From NCBI GenBank assembly GCA_904379015.1, contig CAJFHG010000005.1, positions 32,699 to 96,698 of the forward strand: a stretch of DNA of 64,000 nucleotides. Direction: 5' to 3'. Each line of letters opens with the position of its first letter. The stretch's first letter is position 1. The notes under the pieces are model-generated. The model was given only the letters and a program-made list of their open reading frames with translations, was not told the origin of the DNA and made no database searches. The position numbers and the translations under genes are program-made. Positions 17,301 through 25,508 of this stretch are shown in pieces. The stretch comes from Candidatus Paralachnospira caecorum (lineage in GTDB: Bacteria > Bacillota > Clostridia > Lachnospirales > Lachnospiraceae).

Positions 17301-20300
17301 TTACGAGGTTTTGGTGGAGCTGACAGACGGAAGCGGCCTGACGGGGCGCTATACCTATACCTTCGCGGTGGAACAGTACGAAGAAATGCAGACACCGCAG
17401 CCGGAAGCCGTCAGCGGATTCAAAGAGGTGTCCCTTACCTGGGATGCCTGTGTGAGCGACAGACTGCTGGCGGGGTACGCGGTTTACCGGCAGCCGGCGG
17501 ACGGATCGGGAAGCCTGGTGAAGGTGGCCGAGGTCCGGGAGCCGGAATATACGGATCGTGTGAATCCGGGAAGTTATGATTATGTGGTGGAAGTGCGCAA
17601 TATTTTCGGGGACCGGTTAAGAGGAGCTCTGATCACGGCGGACTCCCTGTCCAATGACAGCGAACCTCCGAAGGCGCTGGCGTCTCCCGGGGAGGCGAAG
17701 GTGTGGCCGGGCGCGGCAGTTTCCTTTGACGCGTCGGCATCCTCGGACAACGATGAGATCCTGTCCTGGCACTGGGACTTCGGAGACGGCAGCGAGGCGG
17801 AAGGCGTCGCGGCGGAGCATGTTTATGAGGAAAAGGGAAGCTTTGAGGCAGTGCTGACCGTGACGGATGTTTCCGGAAATGCTTCCGCGTTCGCGATTCC
17901 TGTGGAGGTGGCGGAACCCGACGCGGCTTCCGGCAAACGGGCCGTAGCCCTGACCGTGACGGACGACAGCACGGGAGAGGTCATAAGCGGAGCGCAGCTG
18001 ATCCTGGAGAAAGCAGACGGGGCGCCGGCTTCCGCCGCCTCGGTGACGGCGGTGACCGATGAAAACGGAAATGCTTCTGTGGTGCTGGACGGCGATCAGA
18101 CCTACCGTATGGTCGTGGTCAAGCAGAACAGCGAGTATCAGGCGGAGGAACGGGAGCTTTATGTGGAGCCGCCGACGGATGATCCGGAGCCCCAGAAGGA
18201 GGATGTTGCTTTAAGCCGCGTCCATTTTCTGGTGGGAGAGCTGACCGCGAAGGAGCTTTCGGCGGAAGAGATCGCGGATGCCGGCATCGATACGGAGGAT
18301 CCCATGAACCGGGAGGTCACAGAGTTTACGCTGGTGCTGGTCTATCAGAAAGAAGAACCTGTCACCCTGCCCATCACCTATTATGTGAACGGCGCGGGCG
18401 GCATCGTGGAGGGCGCCGGCTCCGGCTGGACAGCCACCGACGGCCCGGGCTCCGGATTTGCCGGGAGCGTTTCTTCCGGCGGAAAGAAAAGCGCCTATTA
18501 TGTGGCGGGAGTCGCGAAGGATGCTCACGATACGACTTATGTAATGGTGGTGAACGGCGGGATCAGCTGGCTCAAGCAGATGTTCGAGGTCTCGCTGGTG
18601 GTCGTCAATACTTCGGAGGAGGACTGGGTTGAGGGCGCCTCCGCGACTCTGAATCTGCCGGAGGGCATGTCCCTGGCCGGCATGACGGAGGAAGCGGGAG
18701 AGCAGACCATGTCCATTGCTCTCGACAGGCTCGGGCCGGGCGAGCAGAAAAACGCCACCTGGTATGTGCGCGGGGACGAGCCGGGCAGTTATGACCTGAG
18801 CGCCGACGTGACCGGGACTTATTATCCGGAACCGGCGGAGAATTTCCGGGTGCGCTTTGCCACAGCGCAGCCGGTGGAGGTCGTGGATACTTCAGACGCC
18901 CTGTCTCTCCATGTGGGGAATATTCCGAGACACGCGGCCAACGGACAGGCTTATCCGTTGACCTTTACTCTGACCAACAATTCGGACAGAACGCTGAACT
19001 ATGTCAACCTGTCCTTAAAATCGGACCATCTGGACAAAACCTTTGAGGTTACAACGCTGGAGCCCGGGCAGAGCGAGACCTTTGAATACAATCTTGTGAT
19101 CCTGGCCGAAGGCGAGGAGCTCGATACAGAGCTGAAGCTCAGGGACGTCATTTATGTGTGCGGCGGACGGATCCCGATCACCTTCAGCTACAGTCCGGAA
19201 GCTTATGACGTGCTTCAGCATGAGATGAGTCTTTATACCGATGAGGAGGAACCGGTCAAGGTAGAACGCTTCCGTTACAGCATGGGAAGTTATTCCTTTG
19301 AAACCAGGGATGAAACCAGCACAGGCTATGATCATCTGTATCTTCGTTCCCAGGTGACAAACCCCATCCCTGAGGGCGGGGTCGGCTCGAGGGCGGAAAA
19401 CGTATCTGTGAAGATTACGGCTCCGGAGGGATTCAGCTTCCGGGAATATGAGATCGTGACGGAATATGAATACACGATTGATGCCATTGAGATCGGGGCT
19501 TCCAGTCCGGTCCGTGAAATCGATCTTTATCCGATCTACCATGCGGAGGGAGATCTGCCGGAAGAAGCAGAATTTTCGTATCAGATCCGGGCCGACAGAA
19601 GACAGGAGCTGGCAGATACTTATGCGGTGCCTGTGGAGATCAATCCGGATATGGGCAGGATCCCTTACCGCGCCACGGCGGCGGTATCCTCCCGTGTCAC
19701 CTCAGAGGCTGTGTGGGGACAGGATGATCTGGGGTATTATCCCAATCAGTTCGCGGAGAGCTTCGCAGAGTCTTCCACTTCCTACCGCAGGGGCATCGCG
19801 GCGCTTTCTCTTTACCTGAGTTCTTCTGTGTACCGCTATGACGATATCAGAGAAGCGCTTTTGAATCTGGGATTTTTCGATATTCAGGGATACGCGTTCA
19901 ATCCGGCTGATACGGACGAGGTTCAGGAGACCCTGGATCAGGACAGCGTCGCGAATGTGGTCGCGTCGAAGAAACTCATCATAGACGGAGAGGTATGCGT
20001 CCTTGTCGCGGTCATCGTGAGAGGCACGGTAGGACAGGAATGGTACGGGAATTTCAATGTGGGAACCGGAAGCGAGCACGCAAGCTTCTATCAGTCCTGT
20101 CTGGATGTGGAGGAACGGCTTGCCGGATATATGAGCGAGGCCGGGATACCGAGGGAGAAAACAAAGCTTCTGGTTACCGGCCACAGCAGAGGCGCGGCGG
20201 CGGCGAATCTTCTGGCGGCAGAGCTTGACGGATCGCTCACATACGCGGATCAGGAAGATATTTATGTCTATACCTACGCGACGCCGAATGTGACCAGAAA

Positions 20301-22344
20301 GAGCGGCACAGATTCCTCCGCTTATGATAATATTTTCAATATCATCAATCCGAAGGATCTGGTCGCCTGTGTTCCCCTTCCTGAATGGGGATATGGAAAA
20401 TACGGGATCACGCTTTCCTTCCCGGAGGAAGGCACGTCGGAATATCATGAGAATATTTCGGGCGCGCGGCAGGTATTTGCCGCGATCACGGGCGTGACCC
20501 AGGCAACGGCCTATGGCTTGAGCATACCGGGAAATGTGGACGCCGTGCGCGGAATCCTTTCTGAGCTGGCGCCGACTGTGGAAGATTATGAAAACAGACA
20601 GCTGGTGAAGGTGGAAGTATCAGATCTGTTCAAAACCATACTGAGCTGGCAGCTGGCATCGGTATCCAACCCTGTGTTCGGGGGCATCCTGAGCGGCATG
20701 ACGCCGCTGTATAAGGCGTGTTATGAGAGGCTGGCAGGGATTGTGGACCAGATAGACGGAGCAACGGTCACGCCCCATGATGTCGGGAACGCGGTCGCCG
20801 CGGCGACGCTGAGCATTCCCGCCCAGATCCAGCGTCCGGTTTCCTTTTCCCATGCGGTGGAAACCTATATCAGCTGGCTGCATACAGTGGATCCGGAACC
20901 GGTCCGCAGCATGAAGAACGGCAGGCTGATCACTGCGAATTGTCCGGTGGATCTGGAAATCTATGACGCCGAAGGGAATCTGGCAGGGCGCGTGACAGAT
21001 GGAAGGCCGGATCTGACCATAGAGAACCGGGTATCGGCTGTCGTGACAGCGGATTCAAAGTCTGTATGGCTGCCCGGCGAAGATCCGTATTCGATTGTGT
21101 TCACCGGGACCGGCGAGGGCGTTATGACCTATACAGTGGCGGAATATGATGAAACAGGAACCCGCGTAAGGCAGATGGTCTTCAGGAATATTCCTCTGAC
21201 AGAGGGCTGCAGATATACGGAAACCCTGGGCGGAGCCGCGGGCGCCCCGGCGGAAGATTATGCGCTTCGCGCGCCGGAGGGAACGCTCTGGCTGCCCGAT
21301 GCCGATCTGAAGGGAGAAGCGCTGGAGGGGCTGGATATTCAGGTGCGGATCACAGGGCAGGGGGATGTTTCCGGTTCCGGATCCTGTGCGGAGGGGGACT
21401 ATGTGACTCTGACGGCACTGGCAGTGCCGGGGTATCGGTTCGAGGGCTGGTACATAGACGGACAACTGGTCAGTGAGGCACAGGAATATGCCTTCGTGGC
21501 GGCCGGAAATCTCCTTCTGGAGGCGCGGTTCACGTCGCCGCTGACCATTCCGGATCCAGACGAGGTGTACCATGAAGGCATGACGCTGGGAGATATCGCG
21601 CTGCCGGACGGCTGGGAATGGCTGCTGCCGGAGACAGAGCTGATTTCCGGGGAAAACGGGCATCTGGCAATCTATACGCCGTCTGTCGGGGAAGTGTCTG
21701 TCTGTGAGAGCCTGGCCGGATGGGACAGCGGGACGGGGACAGTAACGGCGCTGATTCCCGTGACTCTGACGGAACGTCTCCCCTTCCCCTTCAAAGATGT
21801 GGCGGAGAATGACTGGTATTATGATGCAGTGGACTATGTTTACCAGAGGAACATCATGACCGGGATGGGAACGGACCGGACGTTTTTCGCTCCGCTGGAT
21901 ATCCTCTGCCGGGCCCAGTTTGTCACAGTGCTCTGGCGGATGGAGGGGGAACAGGAAGCTGAGATGCCCAGCGTGTTCCCGGACGTGCGGGACAGCGACT
22001 GGTACGCGGACGCGGTCATATGGGCCAATGAGAACCGGATTGCCACGGGCTATTCCAACGGATATTTCGGCCCCGCGGACAATATCACCCGCGAGCAGAT
22101 GGCGGTGATGATGCAGCGCTACGCGAGATATCTGGGCTATGCCGCGGACGCGCAGACTGACATAAGCGGCTATGAGGATGCCGGAAAGGTCAGCGAGTTT
22201 GCGGAGGAGGCCATGCAGTGGGCAGTGGCCGAGGGGATCATAAGCGGCAAATACAACCAGACGCAGCTGGATCCCCAGGGAAACACAAGCCGGGCGGAAT
22301 GCGCGGTGATCATCATGAGATTTATGCAAACATACGGACTGTAA
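14332..22344 (+). CDS. giant surface protein: BspA-type leucine-rich repeats, Fn3, PKD, lipase-like and SLH domains
   Basis: About 2,670 residues, counted from the ATG that begins a classical signal peptide (MRTHRRIRYRLTSLILAAAL). Approximate order: residues 55-715, some two dozen BspA/LRR_5 repeats (IGENAFxGC-type units); 820-910 and 1020-1100, Fn3-like modules; 1110-1195, a PKD domain with WDFGDGSE; 1203-1280, a Cna-B/carboxypeptidase-regulatory-like module. Next, 1820-2190 is a class-3-lipase-like alpha/beta hydrolase with VIVRGT and VTGHSRGAAAANL. Candidate triad: Ser1952, Asp2009 (NPKDLVACVP) and His2174 (FSHAVETY). Then about 2337-2403, an InlB-type repeat (GYRFEGWYIDG), and 2483-2670, three SLH domains. 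A surface adhesin carrying a putative esterase/lipase is the simplest reading; the substrate is unknown. It follows the CHAP-SLH gene by 65 bases and probably shares its transcript. Confidence 0.85.
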   Translation: MRTHRRIRYRLTSLILAAALLWGQAPQVQAAGDTAAVRDTEAVRETARLTSDTEAEEGTTLVIPDGTTEIGDFAYAYTTQYQHVIIPDSVKKIGKNAFRQSSIVSVEMGDGVEEIGERAFYGCSRLTRAELSESLVSVDYAAFQSCEALEEVRLPAGLRTLGSSAFEYCSSLRRIELPGGLSDFDGAFRSSGLEAVELGEGITEIPQYAFYNCLSLKQVTFPGSLVSVGDNAFGYSGLEELVLPDTVEVLGDYSFQSCSQLTRVVFPEGLTQIGQQAFYRCGSLTEVLIPDSVTKLGRQAFEECTGLTSLEIGDGVEVVDYDIVKKCSALKELTLGKSVRTFNRNRELFEDCTALERIWVDEENPYYHSDDHGMLYDTQNRILVQCPAAVGDSRVTVEEGTVRIRDYAFKFCYELEEVILPDTVTEIGVYAFEENHALAVPDFPAGLTKIGNYAFKGCRSFTELSLPEGLESIGESAFTGCTSLNRVIIPAGTVSVGRYAFEDCPVTYAQLPGSLTAFEYLFEHNTDLTDVVLEEGLTSVARSAFRGCTDLARVEFPQSLTSVYYYAFADSGLTEAILPDSVTRLWPGAFENCVSLERVEFPSELQDIAEAVFLGGVSLTEADLSGCSSLGRIANQAFENCTSLQAVMLPENLDTLGNGAFRNCTLLKELTVYSEKVSLGQYRSAFEGCTALETIRGISGSAAEDYAAEMGIAFVSIGEASVPELTGMTVSLNRWNETSKNVDVRVSVSGESVYEAAVLEYSHDGIRFEEYERQDDNDERQHIWRMIIDGPDYDRLYLRVVLYNDTASAVSETAELEIDTERPPVPGNFTASADESYIHLGWSYNEVPSDFGEFRVYRGLSPDGPFEQIGALRSIGFYDTDIETGGTYYYYMTAVDQWGHISEQTPVISETYLDEEAPYVSSSTPGENETQYESMRLGFGAGDNWRLASARLSFRRQGTESYTLLSEYELSGKSDTFYYNWDISGLESGYYEVLVELTDGSGLTGRYTYTFAVEQYEEMQTPQPEAVSGFKEVSLTWDACVSDRLLAGYAVYRQPADGSGSLVKVAEVREPEYTDRVNPGSYDYVVEVRNIFGDRLRGALITADSLSNDSEPPKALASPGEAKVWPGAAVSFDASASSDNDEILSWHWDFGDGSEAEGVAAEHVYEEKGSFEAVLTVTDVSGNASAFAIPVEVAEPDAASGKRAVALTVTDDSTGEVISGAQLILEKADGAPASAASVTAVTDENGNASVVLDGDQTYRMVVVKQNSEYQAEERELYVEPPTDDPEPQKEDVALSRVHFLVGELTAKELSAEEIADAGIDTEDPMNREVTEFTLVLVYQKEEPVTLPITYYVNGAGGIVEGAGSGWTATDGPGSGFAGSVSSGGKKSAYYVAGVAKDAHDTTYVMVVNGGISWLKQMFEVSLVVVNTSEEDWVEGASATLNLPEGMSLAGMTEEAGEQTMSIALDRLGPGEQKNATWYVRGDEPGSYDLSADVTGTYYPEPAENFRVRFATAQPVEVVDTSDALSLHVGNIPRHAANGQAYPLTFTLTNNSDRTLNYVNLSLKSDHLDKTFEVTTLEPGQSETFEYNLVILAEGEELDTELKLRDVIYVCGGRIPITFSYSPEAYDVLQHEMSLYTDEEEPVKVERFRYSMGSYSFETRDETSTGYDHLYLRSQVTNPIPEGGVGSRAENVSVKITAPEGFSFREYEIVTEYEYTIDAIEIGASSPVREIDLYPIYHAEGDLPEEAEFSYQIRADRRQELADTYAVPVEINPDMGRIPYRATAAVSSRVTSEAVWGQDDLGYYPNQFAESFAESSTSYRRGIAALSLYLSSSVYRYDDIREALLNLGFFDIQGYAFNPADTDEVQETLDQDSVANVVASKKLIIDGEVCVLVAVIVRGTVGQEWYGNFNVGTGSEHASFYQSCLDVEERLAGYMSEAGIPREKTKLLVTGHSRGAAAANLLAAELDGSLTYADQEDIYVYTYATPNVTRKSGTDSSAYDNIFNIINPKDLVACVPLPEWGYGKYGITLSFPEEGTSEYHENISGARQVFAAITGVTQATAYGLSIPGNVDAVRGILSELAPTVEDYENRQLVKVEVSDLFKTILSWQLASVSNPVFGGILSGMTPLYKACYERLAGIVDQIDGATVTPHDVGNAVAAATLSIPAQIQRPVSFSHAVETYISWLHTVDPEPVRSMKNGRLITANCPVDLEIYDAEGNLAGRVTDGRPDLTIENRVSAVVTADSKSVWLPGEDPYSIVFTGTGEGVMTYTVAEYDETGTRVRQMVFRNIPLTEGCRYTETLGGAAGAPAEDYALRAPEGTLWLPDADLKGEALEGLDIQVRITGQGDVSGSGSCAEGDYVTLTALAVPGYRFEGWYIDGQLVSEAQEYAFVAAGNLLLEARFTSPLTIPDPDEVYHEGMTLGDIALPDGWEWLLPETELISGENGHLAIYTPSVGEVSVCESLAGWDSGTGTVTALIPVTLTERLPFPFKDVAENDWYYDAVDYVYQRNIMTGMGTDRTFFAPLDILCRAQFVTVLWRMEGEQEAEMPSVFPDVRDSDWYADAVIWANENRIATGYSNGYFGPADNITREQMAVMMQRYARYLGYAADAQTDISGYEDAGKVSEFAEEAMQWAVAEGIISGKYNQTQLDPQGNTSRAECAVIIMRFMQTYGL

Positions 22345-22376
22345 GGGAACGCAGGTTCCTATGAAACAAAGGAACG

Positions 22377-22419
22377 GGTCCGGTTTTCAGGCGGGTTTCC
22401 GCCCGGAGACCGGACCTTT
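22377..22419 (+). terminator. stem-loop terminator after the SLH block
   Basis: GGTCCGGT and ACCGGACC pair, enclosing an inner GGCGGG/CCGCC stem, followed by only TTTG. It is placed 32 bases after the giant gene. Confidence 0.55.
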
Positions 22420-22464
22420 GCCGTGGGATGAGCCGCGGGAACCACGGAATGAATCCTACAATCC

Positions 22465-22493
22465 TTGCATTTACAGGCGATCTGTAGTAGAAT
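22465..22493 (+). promoter_or_regulatory. promoter for the glycan operon starting at glf
   Basis: TTGCAT (22465-22470), 17-base spacer, TAGAAT (22488-22493). It lies about 70 bases before the glf ATG; the short leader includes a GCGCC/GGCGC hairpin at 22528-22548. No other clear promoter was seen before rfbC, so it could drive about 13 kb. Confidence 0.6.
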
Positions 22494-22563
22494 GATAACC
22501 AACTATTGGCATTGACAGGGGAGAAGTGCGCCCTGGCTGAGAAGGCGCGGAAAGGGATATCCA

Positions 22564-23679
22564 ATGAAGAGATATGACTATGTGATTGTAGGCGGCGGCC
22601 TCTTCGGGGGCGTGATGGCATGGTATGCCAGGAAGAACGGAAAAACCTGTCTTGTGGTCGAAAAGCGGGATCAGCTGGGCGGAAATCTTTACTGTGAGGA
22701 GATAGAGGGCATTCCGGTCCACCGGTACGGCGCCCATATTTTTCATACTTCCAATAAGACTGTGTGGGATTTCGTGAACAGTCTGGCGGAGTTCAACCGC
22801 TACACCAACTGTCCGGTGGCCAACTACAAAGGGCAGATGTACAACATGCCCTTTAATATGAACACCTTCAGCAGGCTGTGGGGCGTCTGCACGCCTGAGG
22901 AGGCCAGACAGAAGATCGAGGAGCAGCGGGCGGGCATTGCCGGCGAGCCGAGAAATCTGGAGGAGCAGGCCATTTCCCTGGTGGGACGGGATATTTATGA
23001 GAAGCTGATCAAAGGATATACGGAGAAGCAGTGGGGGAGAGACTGTAAGGATCTGCCCAGCTTCATTATCAGGCGGCTGCCGGTCCGCTATACTTATGAC
23101 AACAATTATTTCAACGACCGGTATCAGGGGATCCCTGTGGGCGGCTACAACGGCCTGATCGGGAAGCTGTTTGAGGGCTGCGATGTGCGCTGCGGGACAG
23201 ATTATCTGGCGGATAAGGAAACGTATGATGCCATGGGAGAACGGATCATTTATACGGGAACCATCGACGCCTATTTCGGCTACTGCTTCGGGAAGCTGGA
23301 GTACAGGAGCCTGAGGTTTGAGGATGATCTGTACGACACGGATAATTATCAGGGCGTAGCAGTGGTGAACCATACAGCGAGAGAGGTGCCTTACACCAGG
23401 ACCATCGAGCACAAGCACTTCGACTGCACCAGGGATTACAAGGAGACACCCAGGACTGTGGTGACCAGAGAATATCCGGTGACCTGGGAGGAAGGCATGG
23501 AGCCTTATTATCCGGTCAACGATGAAAAGAACCAGGCTCTGTACCGGCAGTACGCGGCGCTGGCTGAAAAAGAAGAGCGCGTTCTGTTCGGAGGGCGGCT
23601 GGCCGAATATAAATATTATGATATGGATAAGGTGATCGAATCGGCCATGAAAGCGGCCGGACAGGAATTTGGGAGGTAA
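22564..23679 (+). CDS. glf: UDP-galactopyranose mutase
   Basis: A 371-residue flavoenzyme of normal length that interconverts UDP-galactopyranose and UDP-galactofuranose, the donor for galactofuranose in surface glycans. The N-terminus YDYVIVGGGLFGGVMA is the FAD-binding GxGxxG loop, followed by VVEKRDQLGGN and the family motif RYGAHIFHTSN. The middle has NMNTFSRLWG and KGYTEKQWG, typical of Glf substrate loops. The C-terminus contains YYPVNDEKN and GRLAEYKYYDMD, also characteristic. The ATG follows AAAGGGA. The next gene begins two bases after the stop. Its presence predicts at least one galactofuranosyltransferase among the downstream family 2 enzymes. Confidence 0.95.
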   Translation: MKRYDYVIVGGGLFGGVMAWYARKNGKTCLVVEKRDQLGGNLYCEEIEGIPVHRYGAHIFHTSNKTVWDFVNSLAEFNRYTNCPVANYKGQMYNMPFNMNTFSRLWGVCTPEEARQKIEEQRAGIAGEPRNLEEQAISLVGRDIYEKLIKGYTEKQWGRDCKDLPSFIIRRLPVRYTYDNNYFNDRYQGIPVGGYNGLIGKLFEGCDVRCGTDYLADKETYDAMGERIIYTGTIDAYFGYCFGKLEYRSLRFEDDLYDTDNYQGVAVVNHTAREVPYTRTIEHKHFDCTRDYKETPRTVVTREYPVTWEEGMEPYYPVNDEKNQALYRQYAALAEKEERVLFGGRLAEYKYYDMDKVIESAMKAAGQEFGR

Positions 23680-23681
23680 TT

Positions 23682-25496
23682 ATGCAGGCAGTCATACTGG
23701 CGGCGGGAATGGGAAAGCGGCTGAAGGAGCTTACAAAGAACGCGACAAAGTGCATGGTGCGGGTCAACGGCGAGACACTGATCGAACGGGCGCTGAAGAG
23801 CCTGGACAAACTGGGGCTTTCCCGGATCGTCATTGTGATCGGCTATGAAGGGCAGAAGCTGAAGGACTTTATCGGGACCCTGCCTGTGAAAACGCCGGTC
23901 GTCTATATCGACAATCAGATTTACTACAAGACCAACAACATCTATTCCCTTTATATGGCGAAGGATTATCTGGTGCGGGAGGATACCCTGCTCCTGGAAT
24001 CCGACCTGATCTTTGAAGAGGCGGTCCTGAAAAAGCTGGTGGAGAATCCCTATCCCAGCCTGGCCCTGGTGGCAAAGTATGAAAGCTGGATGGACGGAAC
24101 CGTGGCGGTGCTGGATGAAGAGGACAATATCCTGGACTTCATCGGCAAAAAGAATTTCCGGTTCGCGGACCGGGACAAATATTATAAGACGGTCAATATT
24201 TATAAATTCAGCAGGGAATTTTCCGCGACCCATTATGTGCCGTTCCTGGAAGCCTACTGCAAGGCGCTGGGGAACAATGAATATTATGAGCAGGTGCTCA
24301 AGGTGATCTCGATCCTGGACAGGCCGCTGATCAAGGCTCTGCGGCTGGAAGGCGAGGTCTGGTATGAGATCGACGACGAGCAGGATCTGGATATTGCCGA
24401 GTCCCTGTTTGCGGAGGGAGAGGAAAAGCTCCGGAAGATCTCGTCCCGGTACGGCGGCTACTGGCGATATCCCCATCTGAAGGATTTCTGCTATCTGGTC
24501 AATCCTTTCTATCCGGGAGAAAAGCTGATCGAGGAGCTCAAGGCCAGCTTTACGGAGCTGCTGGTCAATTATCCCTCAGGCATGGCGGTCAACAGCCTGG
24601 TGGCGGCCAAATATTTCGGACTGAAGAGAGAGCAGGTCTGCGTGGGAAACGGGGCGGCTGAGCTGATCAAGCTGCTGACAGAGATGATTCCGGGCAGGAT
24701 GGGCTGTGTTTATCCGACCTTTGAGGAATATCCCAACCGGAAAAAGGAGGAGCTGGAGCCCTTCATGGCCCAGGCACCCGATTTTTCCTATACGGCGGAC
24801 GGCCTGATGGAGTATTTTGAGAGCAGAGATATTTCCATGCTGGTGCTGGTCAATCCGGACAATCCTTCCGGAAACTTTATTTCCAGGGACGATGTGCTGC
24901 GGATGGCGGAATGGGCAGGGAAGAAGGGCATTTGGCTTGTGGCGGACGAGTCCTTTGTGGATTTTGCCGACGGGGATATGGAAGACAATACCCTCCTTCA
25001 CAGGGAGATTCTGGACGCGCACCCGTCACTTCTCGTGGTAAAGAGTATTTCCAAATCCTACGGCGTGCCGGGGCTCAGGCTGGGTATCATTGCCGGAAGC
25101 GATACAGATTTTATCGGGAAAATGAAAAAGCAGGCCGCTATCTGGAACATCAATTCCTTTGGTGAATATTACATGCAGATCGCAGAAAAATATAAAGGCG
25201 ATTACCGGACGGCCATGGAGCGCTTCAAAGAGGTGCGCAGAGCGTATGTGCAGATGCTTTCCGGCGTGTCCCATCTCCGGGTCATTCCCAGCCAGGCCAA
25301 TTATGTGCTGTGCGAGCTTCTGGACGGAAAAGAGAGCCGTGACCTGACAGTACGCCTTCTGGACCGGTATCAGCTGCTGATCAAAGACCTGTCTTCCAAG
25401 AAGGGGCTGGAAGGCGGTCAGTATATCCGTCTGGCGGTGAAGCGCCCGGAGGAGAATGAAATGATGGTGCAGGCTCTGAAGAAGGAGCTTTCGTAA
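23682..25496 (+). CDS. bifunctional LicC-like nucleotidyltransferase / CobD-HisC-like PLP enzyme
   Basis: A 604-residue fusion. Residues 1-240 are a sugar/alcohol-phosphate nucleotidyltransferase: ILAAGMGKRLKELTKN is the nucleotide-binding loop, MVRVNGETLIERAL follows, and LLESDLIFE carries the metal-binding Asp. This pattern fits CTP:phosphocholine cytidylyltransferases (LicC). Residues about 255-604 are a fold-type I PLP enzyme: YGGYWRY and VNPFYPGEKL resemble CobD/HisC N-termini, GNGAAELIKLL binds cofactor phosphate, NPDNPSG is conserved, and Lys458 in SISKSYGVPGLRLG should hold PLP. CobD-type enzymes decarboxylate O-phospho-amino acids to amino-alcohol phosphates. I infer a protein that makes an amino-alcohol phosphate and activates it as a CDP derivative for LicD, the next gene. 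A transaminase route (for example to serinol phosphate) is an alternative. Confidence 0.8.
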   Translation: MQAVILAAGMGKRLKELTKNATKCMVRVNGETLIERALKSLDKLGLSRIVIVIGYEGQKLKDFIGTLPVKTPVVYIDNQIYYKTNNIYSLYMAKDYLVREDTLLLESDLIFEEAVLKKLVENPYPSLALVAKYESWMDGTVAVLDEEDNILDFIGKKNFRFADRDKYYKTVNIYKFSREFSATHYVPFLEAYCKALGNNEYYEQVLKVISILDRPLIKALRLEGEVWYEIDDEQDLDIAESLFAEGEEKLRKISSRYGGYWRYPHLKDFCYLVNPFYPGEKLIEELKASFTELLVNYPSGMAVNSLVAAKYFGLKREQVCVGNGAAELIKLLTEMIPGRMGCVYPTFEEYPNRKKEELEPFMAQAPDFSYTADGLMEYFESRDISMLVLVNPDNPSGNFISRDDVLRMAEWAGKKGIWLVADESFVDFADGDMEDNTLLHREILDAHPSLLVVKSISKSYGVPGLRLGIIAGSDTDFIGKMKKQAAIWNINSFGEYYMQIAEKYKGDYRTAMERFKEVRRAYVQMLSGVSHLRVIPSQANYVLCELLDGKESRDLTVRLLDRYQLLIKDLSSKKGLEGGQYIRLAVKRPEENEMMVQALKKELS

Positions 25497-25508
25497 GGAG
25501 CGGAAACG

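Noticed and set aside
22514-22551. CTGAGA within GGCTGAGAAGG upstream of glf, resembling part of a thiamine-pyrophosphate riboswitch
   Set aside because: The second conserved half of that riboswitch is absent, the start codon follows within 25 bases, and the motif is explained by a simple GCGCC/GGCGC hairpin.
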